This document shows, piece after piece, positions 8,532 through 20,400 of a DNA stretch of 64,000 nucleotides. Where the stretch lies: positions 3,925,001 to 3,989,000 of the forward strand of contig NC_084886.1 of the NCBI RefSeq assembly GCF_958979055.1, in the 5' to 3' direction. Source of the stretch: Alnus glutinosa (taxonomy: Eukaryota; Streptophyta; Magnoliopsida; Fagales; Betulaceae). The notes below the pieces were generated by a model that ran no database searches, had not been told where the DNA came from, and saw only the letters and a list, made by a program, of their open reading frames with translations. The stretch's first letter is position 1. Each line of letters starts with the position of its first letter. A program made the translations under genes and the position numbers.

Positions 8532-11300
8532 GGGATACGAGGATTCACTGCCTTTTTTTGGGATGTTAATGGTGATTTTGATTCAAGTTGGCAATATGGA
8601 AGTAAGCCAAGTAGCCATGTCCGCAGGGATGAACAAATATGTCCTTGCTGTATATTCCAATGCCCTCTCGACGCTCATCCTTCTCCCACTTTCCTTCATC
8701 TGCTGCAGGTCTTTTTCTTTATCTTCTTCTCACTCCATACACGTTGACACTGTTTTCCTTCCTGTATTTCCCTTCCAACATAAAAGGATCAACAGTGTTG
8801 AAGCAAATTTTTTCCCTTCTTTTTGGTCTTAATGTTCTTTGACTTCTGATGAGTGGCAGGTCACAGCGTCCTCGGCCAGTAACTTTTTCCATTCTTTGCA
8901 GGATTTTCTTGCTTGCCCTGATTGGGTTGGTAACATCCATACCTATGATTATATTGGTTAATTTGTTAGTTTTGCTTATATTTTTGTCTCAAAGAGTTCG
9001 AGCTAGCTGTTTCAATAAAATTGAAAAGCAGAGAGGTTCCCTGTTTTACAAGGAGGGAGGGAGGGAGTTTTGATTTGTGTTAAATTTTATAACAGATGTT
9101 CCGGACAGATACTAGAGTATGCTGGTATACAGTACAGCTCTCCCACGCTTGGTACAGCCATGCTCAACCTTATTCCCGCTTTTACCTTCATACTTGCCAT
9201 CATTTTCAGGTCCCCTCTTCTATGTTCTTTAGATTATTGAATCCTTATCTCACTAATGGCCTCATATATGAAAAGTAAGTGGAAAAATGTGCAGGATAAA
9301 TGAATCTTAGCACATTGACCAAATCCAATTTTCAACTGGATCCATCTGCACATGCTGAAGTTGTGCACAATCAAGCTTTTAAATGGGGCTAAATCAGATC
9401 GATGCAATTTAACCTTTAGATAAGCAAGTTGTGTGCTTCTTGAATGCAAAATAGCTAGCCTTAATTGGCTGTCAGAACTAACATCTTTGATTCCCTTGGT
9501 AACAATACAACCAAGCTTAGGTACATGTTTTTGATTGCTACTGAAATTCCTGCGTTATTACAAATGATTCTCCTAGGATGGAAAAACTAGAGTGGAGTAG
9601 CTCAAGCAGTCAGGCTAAACTTCTGGGTACCATAGTATCAATCACAGGAGCATCTGTTGTGACATTCTACAAGGGCCCACCAATCATGATGACACCCTCT
9701 TCTAGTCAACTTCTTCTGTCGCCACAATCAAGCTGGATCCTTGGAGGCATTTTGCTCACAGCCGATGCTTTTTCCTACTCTGCGTGGTATATAGTGCAGG
9801 TAGATTAATTGTCCTTGTATAAAATTGACAAATGACATTAATTTGCAAGTTATGATTATTCATCATTTTTGTGGGGCGTTTTGCAGGCATCAATCCTTAA
9901 AATCTACCCAGCAGTGCTTGTCATATTATTTCACATGTTCTTTTACTACACCATTTTGTCTGCAGTATTCACTCTGATTATTGTCAGGGACCCAGATGCT
10001 TGGAGGTTAAGGCTTGACATTGGTTTGGTGTCTATATTATACACAGTAAGCAGATAGCAAACCTTATCTTTTATTTTAATTCCAGAACTCCAAAATTGTT
10101 ATAAAGTTGGAGCCTTTTAGAATGGTGAGGTTCATCATTTACCTTAAACCTAATCAAGTATGTTGTCGCAGTCTCTTATAAGGGCTTATGACAGTGAGAA
10201 ATCCAAACGAAAAAGCACAATCCCACGTTGAGGATGCATGATTTATGAGCTTTTATATCAATTTTCTAGAGAAAAAACTTCACTGGGGCTAACATTGCTC
10301 AAGATTTTATATCTCTTATAATCAAGCTACTTTTAAGTGACATGAACTTCAATTTGTCAAATGAAGGGAGTTGTTTCCTCTGTATTGCGTGGTAGCTTGA
10401 GTACATGGTGCCTGTCGAGGACTGGACCACTCTTTTGTTCTATGTTCAAGCCCGTGGCGATTATCTTTGCTGTTGTCGTGGATGTCTTTTTAGGAGATGT
10501 TCTATGTCTTGGAAGGTAAAACCGATTAGCTAAAATCTAGTTAAATAACACATTTTCTTATTTTATCTATCCACTTTTTTAAAGTATCTACATCCAGCTT
10601 AGTATTTTTGATATCCACTTTCATTATTTCATTTAAAATATTTTTTCATTATCTATTTCCACCGCTCTCAAAAAAGAGAGGAGAATCGTATTTATAATTT
10701 GTTAGTTTTTTTAATGCATTATTGAGCTATAGTAACTAGCCAATTCCTTATAGTTATAGCCAAAGTGGCTAACGGGATAGAGAGGTTTTATGGCTGTTTT
10801 TAGCTAAGATAATCTTTTGGCTATTTTAGCTAGCCCAATATCAAGGTTGTTTTAATGTTGCTTCTTTGCTATTGGTAATTTCGTTTTGAAAAATGTTTGG
10901 GATATTGTAACTCTTTATAAACTAATCTAACAGTTCACGTGATATTATCATGTTATCTATAATTAAATTTAATTGTTTATGACTAATGTGATGAGTGTTA
11001 CATGAACTGTTACATTAATTTAAAAAAAATAATAATAATTATAATAAAAGCTGTAATACCCGTTACAACAATTTTTGTGTTTTTCATTTTTTTTTTTTTT
11101 AATCTTTAAAATTGATTGAAGCAAAGAATTATTAACTCCTGTCAACTTGTTGCAGTGTGATTGGAGCAGCAATAACTGTAGTTGGATTTTATGCTGTGAT
11201 GTGGGGGAAAGCCAAGGAAGAAAAGATGTACATAGACAGTGGGGTGGTGAGTTTTGGATCGTCCAGCAAAAAGATCCCTCTGTTGCAAAACACAGAATAG
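8530..11300 (+). CDS. WAT1-related (UMAMIT/EamA) membrane transporter
   Basis: Seven exons (8530-8708, 8860-8925, 9096-9209, 9577-9799, 9887-10045, 10367-10515, 11156-11300) join in phase to about 344 residues. WAT1-type proteins of the EamA/drug-metabolite superfamily move amino acids or auxin-related compounds across plasma or vacuolar membranes. The translation shows family landmarks: the N-terminal membrane segment with QVGNMEVSQVAMSAGMN, the exon-3 segment LEYAGIQYSSPTLGTAML..PAFTFILAIIFR, MEKLEW after it, GGILLTADAFSYSAWYIVQ, and LFCSMFKPVAIIFA near the end. About ten hydrophobic segments in two EamA halves are expected. It is slightly short for the family (350-400). All splice borders are GT..AG and no break was seen. 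The substrate cannot be told. Confidence 0.9.
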
Positions 11301-11773
11301 AATGCCCTGTACAGTGATTCATATGTATTGGAAAAAAAAACCATATCACGGATCCACCAATGAGACGTTAACACCTAAGCTTGGAACAAGAAAAATAAAT
11401 GCTATCAAAACACTGGATCATACCAAATCAACTAAAAAAAATATCCATTTGTTCCTCACGCACCTTCTCCTTCATATTTTTTGTTAGGCGTCAACTTATC
11501 ACAAAAGGCTGTTCTAATAATACTATTTAGTAAATTGTTGTATAATTATAATAAAATATCACTACAATTTAATTTTTATTTTTTAAATAAAGACTAATTT
11601 TCACGATCATATCATTAAATTTTATAACAGTCGTATTATATAATACTAAATAACATTACTCTTTTCTCCGATGCAAAAAATATATAAATATATAAAATAT
11701 AAAAATTATTGAAATGATTAAGAAAATATACCACTGTATACTACTATTGAAATGCTACAATTTTTTTTTTTTT

Positions 11774-11965
11774 AATGCCACATAACTCTGAATTTGACAC
11801 GTTTTATAACTATTATATGTGTCACATGGCATAGTTATTTTAACATTACAAATATATTCTAAATAAAAATAAAAAAATATAAATTATATTTGTAATTTAA
11901 CATAATTGCGCCACGTAGCACATATAATGAGTACAAGACGTATTAAACAAGAGTCACGTAACATT
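11774..11965. repeat. Imperfect foldback (MITE-like) element
   Basis: The left arm starts AATGCCACATAACTCTGA and the right arm, read in reverse complement, starts AATGTTACGTGACTCTTG. The arms match over about 85 bp with substitutions and small gaps and share a TATTATATGTG..AC-TGGC stretch. The layout is that of a decayed MITE. No clear target duplication was found. Confidence 0.6.
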
Positions 11966-12532
11966 AATTAATTTATATGAACTTCCATATCTTAATCAAT
12001 TGGATTATAAATTGATTAAGGGATCTGTTTAAAACGAAAGAAAAATATGAAGACCTAATTATTAAAATTGAAAACCTAAAAAATAAATTAAAACCGCATC
12101 AAAACCAATGGACTGAAGTTGCTTGGACGGTAGCAGAAACAACGTTAGCATTGGTCTTATCTGTTTTTTCCTTGCTTTTTAGCCGGCAACGGCATTGTTG
12201 AACTTTGAAATTACAACCGATTTCTTTAATCAAAAGTGACATTGAAAAACCCAAAATATATATGATAAATTCGTTAATAATGCTTTACTTGGACCATGCC
12301 TCGGCGACACTCGTCAGATTAGCCTGCATGAGCATTAAGACATGACATAAAACATCACTGTCTATTGTCTGACACCCCAAGAAATTTTTTTTTTTTTTGT
12401 TCAGTATAAAAAAAATAATTAACACCCCAAGATTTTTTGTTTTTTCTCCTTAAATCTCAAAGAAGAAGAAAAAAATGATGCTTCCCTGCCATTTGCCTCC
12501 TGCACATCTCAAGCTCAAGTAACTCTAAGAAA

Positions 12533-12565
12533 CTCTCTCTCTCTCTCTGTCTCTCTCTCTCTCTC
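12533..12565 (+). repeat. (CT)n microsatellite
   Basis: CT dinucleotides interrupted once by GT, about 375 bp upstream of the receptor-kinase start. Confidence 0.85.
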
Positions 12566-12939
12566 ATGTATATTAAATTTTCGTATACAAATCTGTCACA
12601 ATCTTTCTCTGCCTTAAATATGAAATAAAACATCTAATTCCATACCCATTATTCCAAGAACAAAGGTGACTACAGGACACATGCATTGTGAGAGTGGAGA
12701 AGCAACAAAGCGGGAAGCTGAAATGGCACCCCACCCTATCCCTTTTTCTTCATCCTCCTAGATTCTGTAACCCATTCGGCATTCGGGTCTTCCCAGTTTA
12801 AGCATGCTTAAAAAATCCGATTCTTTTGTCATGTCAGTGCTCACTGCGCATGATCTCGTGACAAAGATTGCATGCATATGGTAACGAACATCTTTTGGGC
12901 GTTCTTTGATTCCATATTTACTCACTAAAGACACCCATC

Positions 12940-15900
12940 ATGGCCAAGCAATTTCTGGGTTTCCTTTGTCCTAATCGACGCAAGCATCGAGAACCCCACT
13001 TCATATCAGTTTTTGTTTTCGTGATCACAACCGTAAACTTTGTGCTTTCTCAAACTTCAGTTGCTGATTGCATCCTCAATATTCAATCCTCATCGTCTTC
13101 GAACAGCTCAAGCTGTGAAGCGAGCAATTGGGGTGGGTTCATCAACAGCTGTTGCGGGGTAGTTTTTGATGAGTACCTACATGGATTAGGGCGGCTAGCC
13201 AACAAAACCGGACAGATATACTTGAATCCCAAAGAACAGAGAAACTGCCTGACTTCAAAGAAGAGTATAGAAGAAAACATTTCGGCCTGTGGCATTGAAA
13301 AGTTAACCAGTGGAGGTGGAGCTGGCGGCTGCTCTGACTACACTGTCACAGATGTTATTGGTAAGTTAGGAAGTAGGATGAAAAATTTAGGCGAAGACTG
13401 TGGACTTTTGGGTTTAGATGGAACATCAGGTCAGGCTTGCAGTGAATGTTTTGGAAGGTGGGAAGAGATAGGTACAGCATCAGATAATGGAAGAAATTTG
13501 ATGAAGGTTGAAGCCAATGTTTGCAGGTTTGCAGTATTGGTAACATTAACAAGTAGTAGGATTGACGATGAGAAATGGGTCCGCGCAGTTTATGACTGCC
13601 TTGGAGGGCAGGGTCACCTTTCCTTAGGTGAAGTACTGAATGTTTTCTTTGTCAATTTATTCATGCAATCAAATTCCATTTCCTTCCTCTTATTGTATTC
13701 TCACCCTTCTTGCTCAACTCTGCCTGATCTCTTCCTTTTTCCTTTGCAGATGAAGAGGGAGGCACATCTAGTGATGCTGTCAAGGGAAGCACATCTAGTG
13801 ATGATTTCAAGTCCAGCACAGGTGACTTTTCATTTACAAAAGTCAACAGTGCCCTGCTTAATTTTGAGTTTTCTGAGGTTCATTAATATGGAATCATTTT
13901 CCTAATGATAACAGGTCTACCAATTCTAATTATTGGAATAGTGGGAATTGCAGTAATAGTTTATCATAGCAACATGCCTCTTGTTTAGATTGAGGACTAA
14001 AGAAAGTTTCCCAACTGGGAAAGGTGGTAGATCTCAAAGCTCGATGAAAATCTGTAACAGTCACCTGAAATGTATGACATTGGCGAATTGTTCACTTTCT
14101 TGCATTTATGTTTTTTCTTTACTAGATAAGTATTCACCTTCTTGCTTTACTTGACAGCATCAAATGATCCACTCTCCAAGGAATCCACCTGTCTTGAGTT
14201 ACCAGTTAAGGAAATTTATTCAGCAACAAACGATCTAAGTGCATCAAATTTAATTGGCCAAGGCATAGCTGGTGAGAAGTTACTGTGCTTTCTGTATCTA
14301 CGTCTCTCTTCTTTATTCATCATGTTAAACTGCGTACTGACCAGGCATGTTTGGAAAGAAAGCGTTATATGGGAAGATTGAAACCTTAACAGACTGAGGA
14401 GAACATAAATATTGGGCAGAGAAGACAACCTGATAAGAAGTTCAACAGTGTCTAGAGTCGATTAACGATGAGACATGGTGCTGATTTTGTGTGTGGTGTG
14501 TATGCGTGCATGCATCCGTGGTGCATGTCCCACATGCATATTCAATCATCATATAATGACATGACAGCATGAGAGTGCTGCATCTTTAATAAGTTTCAGT
14601 GCCAACTGAAAGATCCAAAAGAATTCATGAAATCTGTATTGCAAGCCTCAACGAAAAGCTGGAGAGATATAATTCATCTTTGAAATATTGCTTAGGAAAG
14701 AGAATAACCATGAAATGAAAAAGACCTTACTTTGATTGAATGCCAACTTGTTTGTGTTAAGATGGCCATGGTGCAAATGCAAGCAAGCGTTAAGGGTGGA
14801 TTTTGATGTCACTATTCTTTACCAGGAAAGGTATACAAAGGCATTCTCTCAAATGGCCAGCATGTTGCAGTCAAGCATATAATCAACGACGAACATGTAG
14901 AGACATTTGTAAGGGAAGTCACGAGTCTTTCTTATGTCAGACATCCAAACCTTGTAGCATTGCTCGGCTGCTGTGAGAATGAAGATGAATGTTTCCTCGT
15001 TTATGAGCTGTGCCACAATGGGAACCTCTCAGACTGGCTGTTTGGTACCTCGCCTAATTCAATTAATAAAACCTTTTTTTTCCCTTTCTAGTTTCAATAC
15101 CTATAAACTGATGAACAACAGGTAAAGCTAAAGTTCTCTCATGGATGCAAAGAATTGAGATCGCAATTGGTAGTGCTAGGGGCCTCTGGTTTCTCCACAC
15201 TTACGCAGAAGGCTGCATTGTTCACCGTGATATCAAGGTAGGTTTCTCCACTTCCTTATTTCACTTAAATTTCCACTCGTTTCCATTAATCTTCTCGTCA
15301 TATGCTGTATTGGCAGCCAGCGAACATCCTCATCAATGCTAACTTTGAAGCAAAACTCTCAGACTTTGGATTATCCAAAGTTATGGAAGTGGATCAGTCC
15401 CATGTGAGCTCAGAAGTGAGAGGGACATTCGGTTATGTTGATCCTGAATACCGTAACAACCGCCATGTAAATGCTTCAGGTGATGTTTACAGTTTTGGGA
15501 TAGTGCTACTGCAGCTTCTCTCAGGGCAGAGGGTCATTAATTTAAATAGACCAATGCCTCTAAATAAAATGGTGAGAAACAACACTTCTTTTAGATTCAA
15601 TGGTCTCTGTTTGGTCTCCTAAATTGTCATAGATGACAAACCAATCTTGCTCATGACACTTAAAATCCTTGGCTTTGCTTTTCCAACCAATTAACTACCC
15701 CATATATATGCATGTCTTTGGTTCTCAGGCTAAGTCCCTCACAAGAGGTGGTGATACAAGAGAATTTGTTGACCCCAAACTTGATGGGGAGTACCCCGTG
15801 GAAGCCTTTGCCCTCATACTGAAGTTAGCATTGTCGTGCACAGGGATTAAGCAGCAAAGACCATCAATAGAGCAAGTGGTTTCAAGACTTGAAGAGGCAC

Positions 15901-15950
15901 TCGATATCTCCAAGCAAGTCAAGCCACTTGCATCTTGTCCTACATTATAG
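12940..15950 (+). CDS. SPARK-type receptor-like kinase, frameshifted in its membrane exon
   Basis: Eight exons: 12940-13627, 13750-13821, 13915-14053, 14158-14271, 14826-15044, 15122-15237, 15317-15571, 15729-15950. The intact form would be about 607 residues: a signal peptide, a Cys-rich ectodomain like the SPARK domain ([28 protein letters not shown]), a linker, one membrane helix, and a Ser/Thr kinase. The kinase has VAVKH, HRDIKPANIL, DFGLSK and [10 protein letters not shown], so it looks catalytically competent. In exon 3 the first half of the helix reads in the expected frame ([11 protein letters not shown]). The second half ([14 protein letters not shown]) reads only in another frame, and the expected frame hits TAG at 13986. 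One extra base between about 13950 and 13970 explains this. Without that base all phases agree. It may be a pseudogene, a natural null allele that would secrete the ectodomain, or a base-calling error. Confidence 0.82.
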
Positions 15951-16345
15951 TTTTGCTTTCAAATGTGTTTGACGTTTTTTGTTTCTTCTTTAGTGATTCA
16001 TATAATTTTCCAGACAGACGCAAAGCCTGAAGATTGAAACAAATACTGGATAATGTTTACAGAACTGTAACACAATTTTATTGCTGTTAATCTTGAAAAA
16101 GAACACCAATACAGCATTACTTTCGTACAAAGCTTCATTGCAAAAACAGAAGCTCATAATATAGTTATTAGCCCTTTAAAAAACCGAGCTAATACCACAG
16201 AATCAAGCTTGAAAGAAAAGCAATCACATCTACAGAGGATATATGTATCTACACTTACAGGTGTGCCTAAAAAGAATGACGAAAGAATATCCGAAAAAAA
16301 TTGGGTTTTCTTTTGGTAATTTAAAATAATAATAATAAAATTGGG
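15951..16345. other. Convergent 3' regions of the kinase and PUB genes
   Basis: The plus-strand kinase and minus-strand PUB gene converge here with about 395 bp between stop codons. The tract should hold both 3' UTRs; no other feature is visible. Confidence 0.5.
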
Positions 16346-18406
16346 TTACCATACGTGAACAAATCGTTCTCGTGGAAGAATGGGACTGGCTGAGCCAGAG
16401 GGTCTCCTTTCAAAAAACTCGTGGAGAACCCTGATGAGAGCACTGGCCTTCTTGCTTGCTCGAGACGAGCCTTCTTGGCCGAGTAAAGAATACAAATTAT
16501 ACAATGATCTCATGAGAGAAGAGCTCTCCACCAAAGGAGCAACCACCTCTGCCCCGCCGTTCATGCAAAGAGCCAGCAACAAAGACACACAGTGCTCCTT
16601 CCCCGCCCTTGAAGCAACAGAGGACTCGAGAACCTCCACAACCCAATGCAAAGCTCTGCGACAACGCAGAATCGCGACAGTTCCATCGGGTTTCTCCGCC
16701 AGAGCTGCTAGTATTGCCAGAGAATCAACCTTAAATTCTTCTATATCAGTACCAGACTCCAAAAGATTAACCAGCGCAGGCACTGCCCCAGCTGCAAGCA
16801 CCTTAGAGTGATTCCCATGGTGCATAAGAAGCGTGAAGATGGAAACCAACGCGTTCTTTTTCCCACGATCGGGACCCTTCCCAATCAGCTCTATCAAACC
16901 CGGAATGGCCTCTGGGATTTCACCGACCAATTCCCGGTACTCCTCGATCGAAGCGAGGTAGAAAAGCGCACCGGCAGCGTGCTGCCTAGCATGTAGGCTT
17001 AATCCCTTGTTTAGCACACCAACAATCAGTTCCAATCCCCCATTCTCGACGATCGCAGCTTTGCTTTTCGGATGCTTCGAGAGGTTCAAAAGAGCCGCCA
17101 TAGCGTTCTCCTGGACCGAAGAACAAGGCAACAACCTTAACAAACGAGGAACAATACCGGCTTCCATTAAACAAGACCGGTTCAAAACGCTCCTCTTCGA
17201 AAGAACCCGGACCTCGTGCGCAGCCCTGTCGCTGTTGTTGTTTTCTTCAAGCATCCCAGCGAGGAAAGCGGCCACCATGTTCATAGCTCTTTCGTAGGCC
17301 AAAGTCTCCACCGAAACCGAAGCAGTCCGATTCCTGCGACCCGAATTGGAAACCGATATCCCATTTTCGGAACAGTGTTGCTCAATCAGCTTATACAGTG
17401 CCAAATTCGGAACCAGCTCTGTATTGGGTAGCTTTTGACCCGTCTTGGGACAGGTCTTGTTCCCCGCTCTGAACCATTTCATAATCGAAGAACGATCGTA
17501 GGTGTGCCCCGTCGATACCGTCACCGGATCGGTCATGAACTCGAGAGAGATCGGACACCGAAAATCGTCCGGGTTGAGGCAACTCAGCAGTCCCACCTCA
17601 GTGCTGCTTTTTCTTCTGCCGATATCGGATTGTTCGCCGTCGACGACGTCGTACAACACGCACCGGCAATAGGTCATGAACCCCATTAGACTGCCGAGAA
17701 TCCCCACCTCTCGCTTTTCGTCCTTTAGCCACTCCAATGCGATTTCCGAGTCCAAGAACTTAACCTCATTGTTACACTCGCTCCAGCTTCCGATTCCCAG
17801 ATAATCGAGAACCTGATTCAAGTCTCTCCGATCCGGAACAATCCCATTTTCGAATAAACTCAGAACCGAGATAACACGTTTCATGGCGGCCTTATCGGCC
17901 GGTTCAACCTCTAACCTTGCTTTTCGGGCTTGCCTCGTTGCCAATTCAACGTATTCCTTAACTTCCTCCGAGACCTCGATTGCACCCAGTGGAATGACAT
18001 CCAGAGCCGTTGAGATCGCTCGGGCCAGGATCCGAAAGTGGTCCGCCACGCGCTCCGAGTTCATTAGCATCCATAGCCGAGCGCCTTCGCGGGTACAGTC
18101 TTCCAACAGGTACCGAATCTTCTGGAAGGTCAGGTGGAGCTCCGAGAGACCCAGCACCACCGAATCCGGAAGATTCGGACTCGCCTTTCGGAGCTCCTCC
18201 AGAAAAACTCGGAGGAATCCAATTTGGCGAACCGACTCGCGCGCATTTCGCTTGTTGCTGGCGAAGTTTTTGGTTTTGCAATCGGAAATAGCGTGCGCGA
18301 GATTGATTAAGGAGTTGAGGAGCGTCGCTGGAGCGATAGCCTCGCACGGATGAACCGCCGAAAACGTCAGAATCCGGCGAACCGACCCGTTAGATATATG
18401 GATCAT
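16346..18406 (-). CDS. PUB19: U-box/ARM E3 ubiquitin ligase, PUB18/PUB19-like
   Basis: A single uninterrupted exon codes for 686 residues, the length recalled for Arabidopsis PUB19 (PUB18 is about 697). The N-terminal region (RRILTFSAVHPCEAIAPATL) is the family's U-box N-terminal domain. The U-box begins near residue 278 (DDFRCPISLEFMTDPVTVST, then GHTYDRSSI and CPKTGQKL). After it come armadillo repeats with typical stretches such as NAMAALLNLSKHPKSKAAIV and HARQHAAGALFYLAS. PUB18/19 attach ubiquitin to target proteins and are known to dampen abscisic acid and drought responses. The upstream region has a TATA box and several ACGT elements that fit stress or ABA control. No damage is seen. 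Whether it corresponds to PUB18 or PUB19 cannot be decided, as the two are recent duplicates in Arabidopsis. Confidence 0.93.
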   Translation of the reverse strand: MIHISNGSVRRILTFSAVHPCEAIAPATLLNSLINLAHAISDCKTKNFASNKRNARESVRQIGFLRVFLEELRKASPNLPDSVVLGLSELHLTFQKIRYLLEDCTREGARLWMLMNSERVADHFRILARAISTALDVIPLGAIEVSEEVKEYVELATRQARKARLEVEPADKAAMKRVISVLSLFENGIVPDRRDLNQVLDYLGIGSWSECNNEVKFLDSEIALEWLKDEKREVGILGSLMGFMTYCRCVLYDVVDGEQSDIGRRKSSTEVGLLSCLNPDDFRCPISLEFMTDPVTVSTGHTYDRSSIMKWFRAGNKTCPKTGQKLPNTELVPNLALYKLIEQHCSENGISVSNSGRRNRTASVSVETLAYERAMNMVAAFLAGMLEENNNSDRAAHEVRVLSKRSVLNRSCLMEAGIVPRLLRLLPCSSVQENAMAALLNLSKHPKSKAAIVENGGLELIVGVLNKGLSLHARQHAAGALFYLASIEEYRELVGEIPEAIPGLIELIGKGPDRGKKNALVSIFTLLMHHGNHSKVLAAGAVPALVNLLESGTDIEEFKVDSLAILAALAEKPDGTVAILRCRRALHWVVEVLESSVASRAGKEHCVSLLLALCMNGGAEVVAPLVESSSLMRSLYNLYSLLGQEGSSRASKKASALIRVLHEFFERRPSGSASPILPRERFVHVW

Positions 18407-18542
18407 CGACCAAAGAGAGAATACAAAAAGAAAGTATTTGGATATTTTTTCTGGCTTTTGGTATTTGGATTTCGGATTTCGATCCGTTTGTTTGGTGGGT
18501 TTTTTAGATACTAGATAGTCTTTAGATATGGCCGTTGGTGTG

Positions 18543-18835
18543 TATATATAGGGAGGGATATGAAGAGAACACGCGTCAGAAGATGAGATGATCTTGGTGG
18601 GTGCGTAAGATGTGACGGCAGTGTACAGTAGTGGATTGGACTTTGATTGAGGGACACGTGGCTGAAAACACGCGCATGACAGGGAGATGGTGGAAAGGCG
18701 GCTTCGTAGCTAGTTTCGATATCCAGCATGAATCGATAAGAGAGCGACACGTATCGCGAGAAGTAAAAGGGGCTAGTGCAGGTTGATAGTACGTGAAGAG
18801 AGGTAGCCGACATCGACCGCGAGATAACACGTGGA
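18543..18835 (-). promoter_or_regulatory. PUB promoter: TATA box and ABRE/G-box cluster
   Basis: A TATATATA stretch at 18543-18550 lies about 137 bp upstream of the PUB start codon. Beyond it are two G-boxes CACGTG with ABRE-like context (18655-18660 within ACACGTGG, and 18828-18833 within ACACGTGG), an ACACGTATC element near 18747 and a TACGTG near 18791. Clustered ABRE-type sites are what an ABA- or drought-inducible gene would carry. Function is inferred. Confidence 0.6.
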
Positions 18836-19559
18836 ATTATTAGCAGGAACTTTCTTTGTTTTAAAAGTTGTATTAAAATAAAATAAAATAAAAGTTGTAT
18901 TATTGAGATAAATTCAGAGCTTGATGTCATCAAGTGGTCAAAGTCCAGCTTGTACGAAGATGTGTGTAGACTGTGTTGTCACTTGACTTATCCACTGCAT
19001 CACAGTAATTAACTATATCTTATAATTATCCAAGTATTTTAATTAATAGAAAGCTGTTTTTACCTTTATAGTGATTGTTTTTACATTTCATTCTCATATA
19101 ATCATTTTTTTTTTATTAAATTGCAATGACGTGTGTTGTGACAAATTTTAAGAAAAGTCAAAAAGGCTTAATTTATCCTTTGTCTTTAGTAACTTTTTTC
19201 AATTGTCTAAATTAAATATTAAGTTTTTTCATGAAGAAGAAGGCTTAAAATTAAATATGGACCTAATTAATCCAAATCCTTTAGTGGGTGTAAATGTTGG
19301 GTTTCTTCAGTGCTTTTATCGTTGTAAGCATATGACAATGCTTGCACTCAACAACTCCACTTTACTGTGGCGTAGGAGGACAAGACACTCTTCCAGAAAT
19401 ACCACAAGAGCCAATGAGTGGAGTCTAATTTTGGATGTTTCATGCTTGTTTTCTTACTCGTTATTATTATAGCACCAACATGATTTTTTTCAAATTATAT
19501 TATACTATTCGTTACTATATTCAAAATTGTAAATACTGAAAAAGTTTATTTTTTATATT

Positions 19560-19701
19560 ATGTTTGGATGGTTTAAAAAATTAGAAAGAACATCGAATAA
19601 AACTTTAGTAGAATTTAAATTTAGCAAAACAAGCCAAACATGTATTTAAAAAATAATAAAATATAATAATAATAAAATGTGTTACCCAAATATGCCCTAA
19701 G
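19560..19701 (-). repeat. MITE-like element sharing ends with 51016-51257
   Basis: Read in reverse complement it starts CTTAGGGCATATTTGGGTAA followed by CAC and an ATTTTATTATT tract, then ATACATGTTTGG. The same order (TTAGGACATATTTGGATAAC, then ACATGTTTGGG) is present at 51020. Shared ends and interior show that the two copies belong to one small repeat family. Confidence 0.55.
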
Positions 19702-20126
19702 ATATTAACTTTATGTTATAAATATTTTTTTCTATGTGGTATTAAATTTTTAATGTTATATATTATAACGAACTTCATTTATTCTTATTAAGCAAAAGAA
19801 AGCGTGCCTTCTCAACTAGTTCCATTCGATAGGAAGGAAATAAAGGGTGAAGAAGGAGATAGGAATGGGTAACAAGGAGCTACAAAAGGCAGCCTAATGG
19901 GCCAAGTTTTGGGCCGCCAGAATAGCACGATTTCAAATCACAATAGCGGCCCAATGACAGGAAGCTAGCGACGGACCAGTCTGGAAAAATGGAAGAGGCC
20001 CAAAGTGGCCCAATAACTTCTGCACCATGAAGCCCAATATAACATTGATAAGGCGTCCCACTTCCAGGAATAAAACATATTTATAAAATGAGGGTAACTA
20101 GAAATAAGAGTGTTAAGATGGATGAA

Positions 20127-20400
20127 TGGTGATAAATTGCGGATATTAAATTATTGATTTAATCATTTAATTAATATTTTAATACTCTCTCTCACGTGTA
20201 GGTTCAAACTTTCTCTTAATAAATGAGACTCAACACGTAAAAATTTAATAGAAATAGGAAGTAAAAAACGAAGACAATGTTCAAATTTAGAATCTTTGCT
20301 TTGATACTATATTAAATTACCACTTATATCAAAAGCTTAAACTGATAAGAAATATTTGATTTAATTATTTGATTAATATTTTAATAAATTATAATAAAAA
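20127..20400 (+). repeat. Dispersed repeat (copy also at 60233-60421)
   Basis: It contains ATGTTCAAATTTAGAATC, CTTTGATACTATATTAAATT and a CACTTAT..CAAAAGCTTAA block, which match 60307-60421 in order. Two direct copies of GATTTAAT-ATTT-ATTAATATTTTAAT flank the middle (about 20155 and 20359). The class of element is not clear. Confidence 0.5.

Larger units (their letters stand above)
11301..12939. other. Intergenic region, WAT1-like to receptor kinase
   Basis: Very AT-rich; no gene is seen. It contains a foldback repeat (11774-11965) and a CT microsatellite (12533-12565). The last few hundred bases should include the receptor-kinase promoter, but no clear TATA box was identified. Confidence 0.5.

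Noticed and set aside
13628-13905. Extension of the receptor-kinase first exon to a stop at 13905
   Set aside because: A good donor (TTAG|GTGAAG) at 13628 and an in-phase exon at 13750 continue the protein. The extension reads as intron sequence.
16380-18353. Several plus-strand frames of 60-156 codons across the PUB gene
   Set aside because: They are complementary-strand shadows of the intact, GC-richer PUB exon and show no family features.
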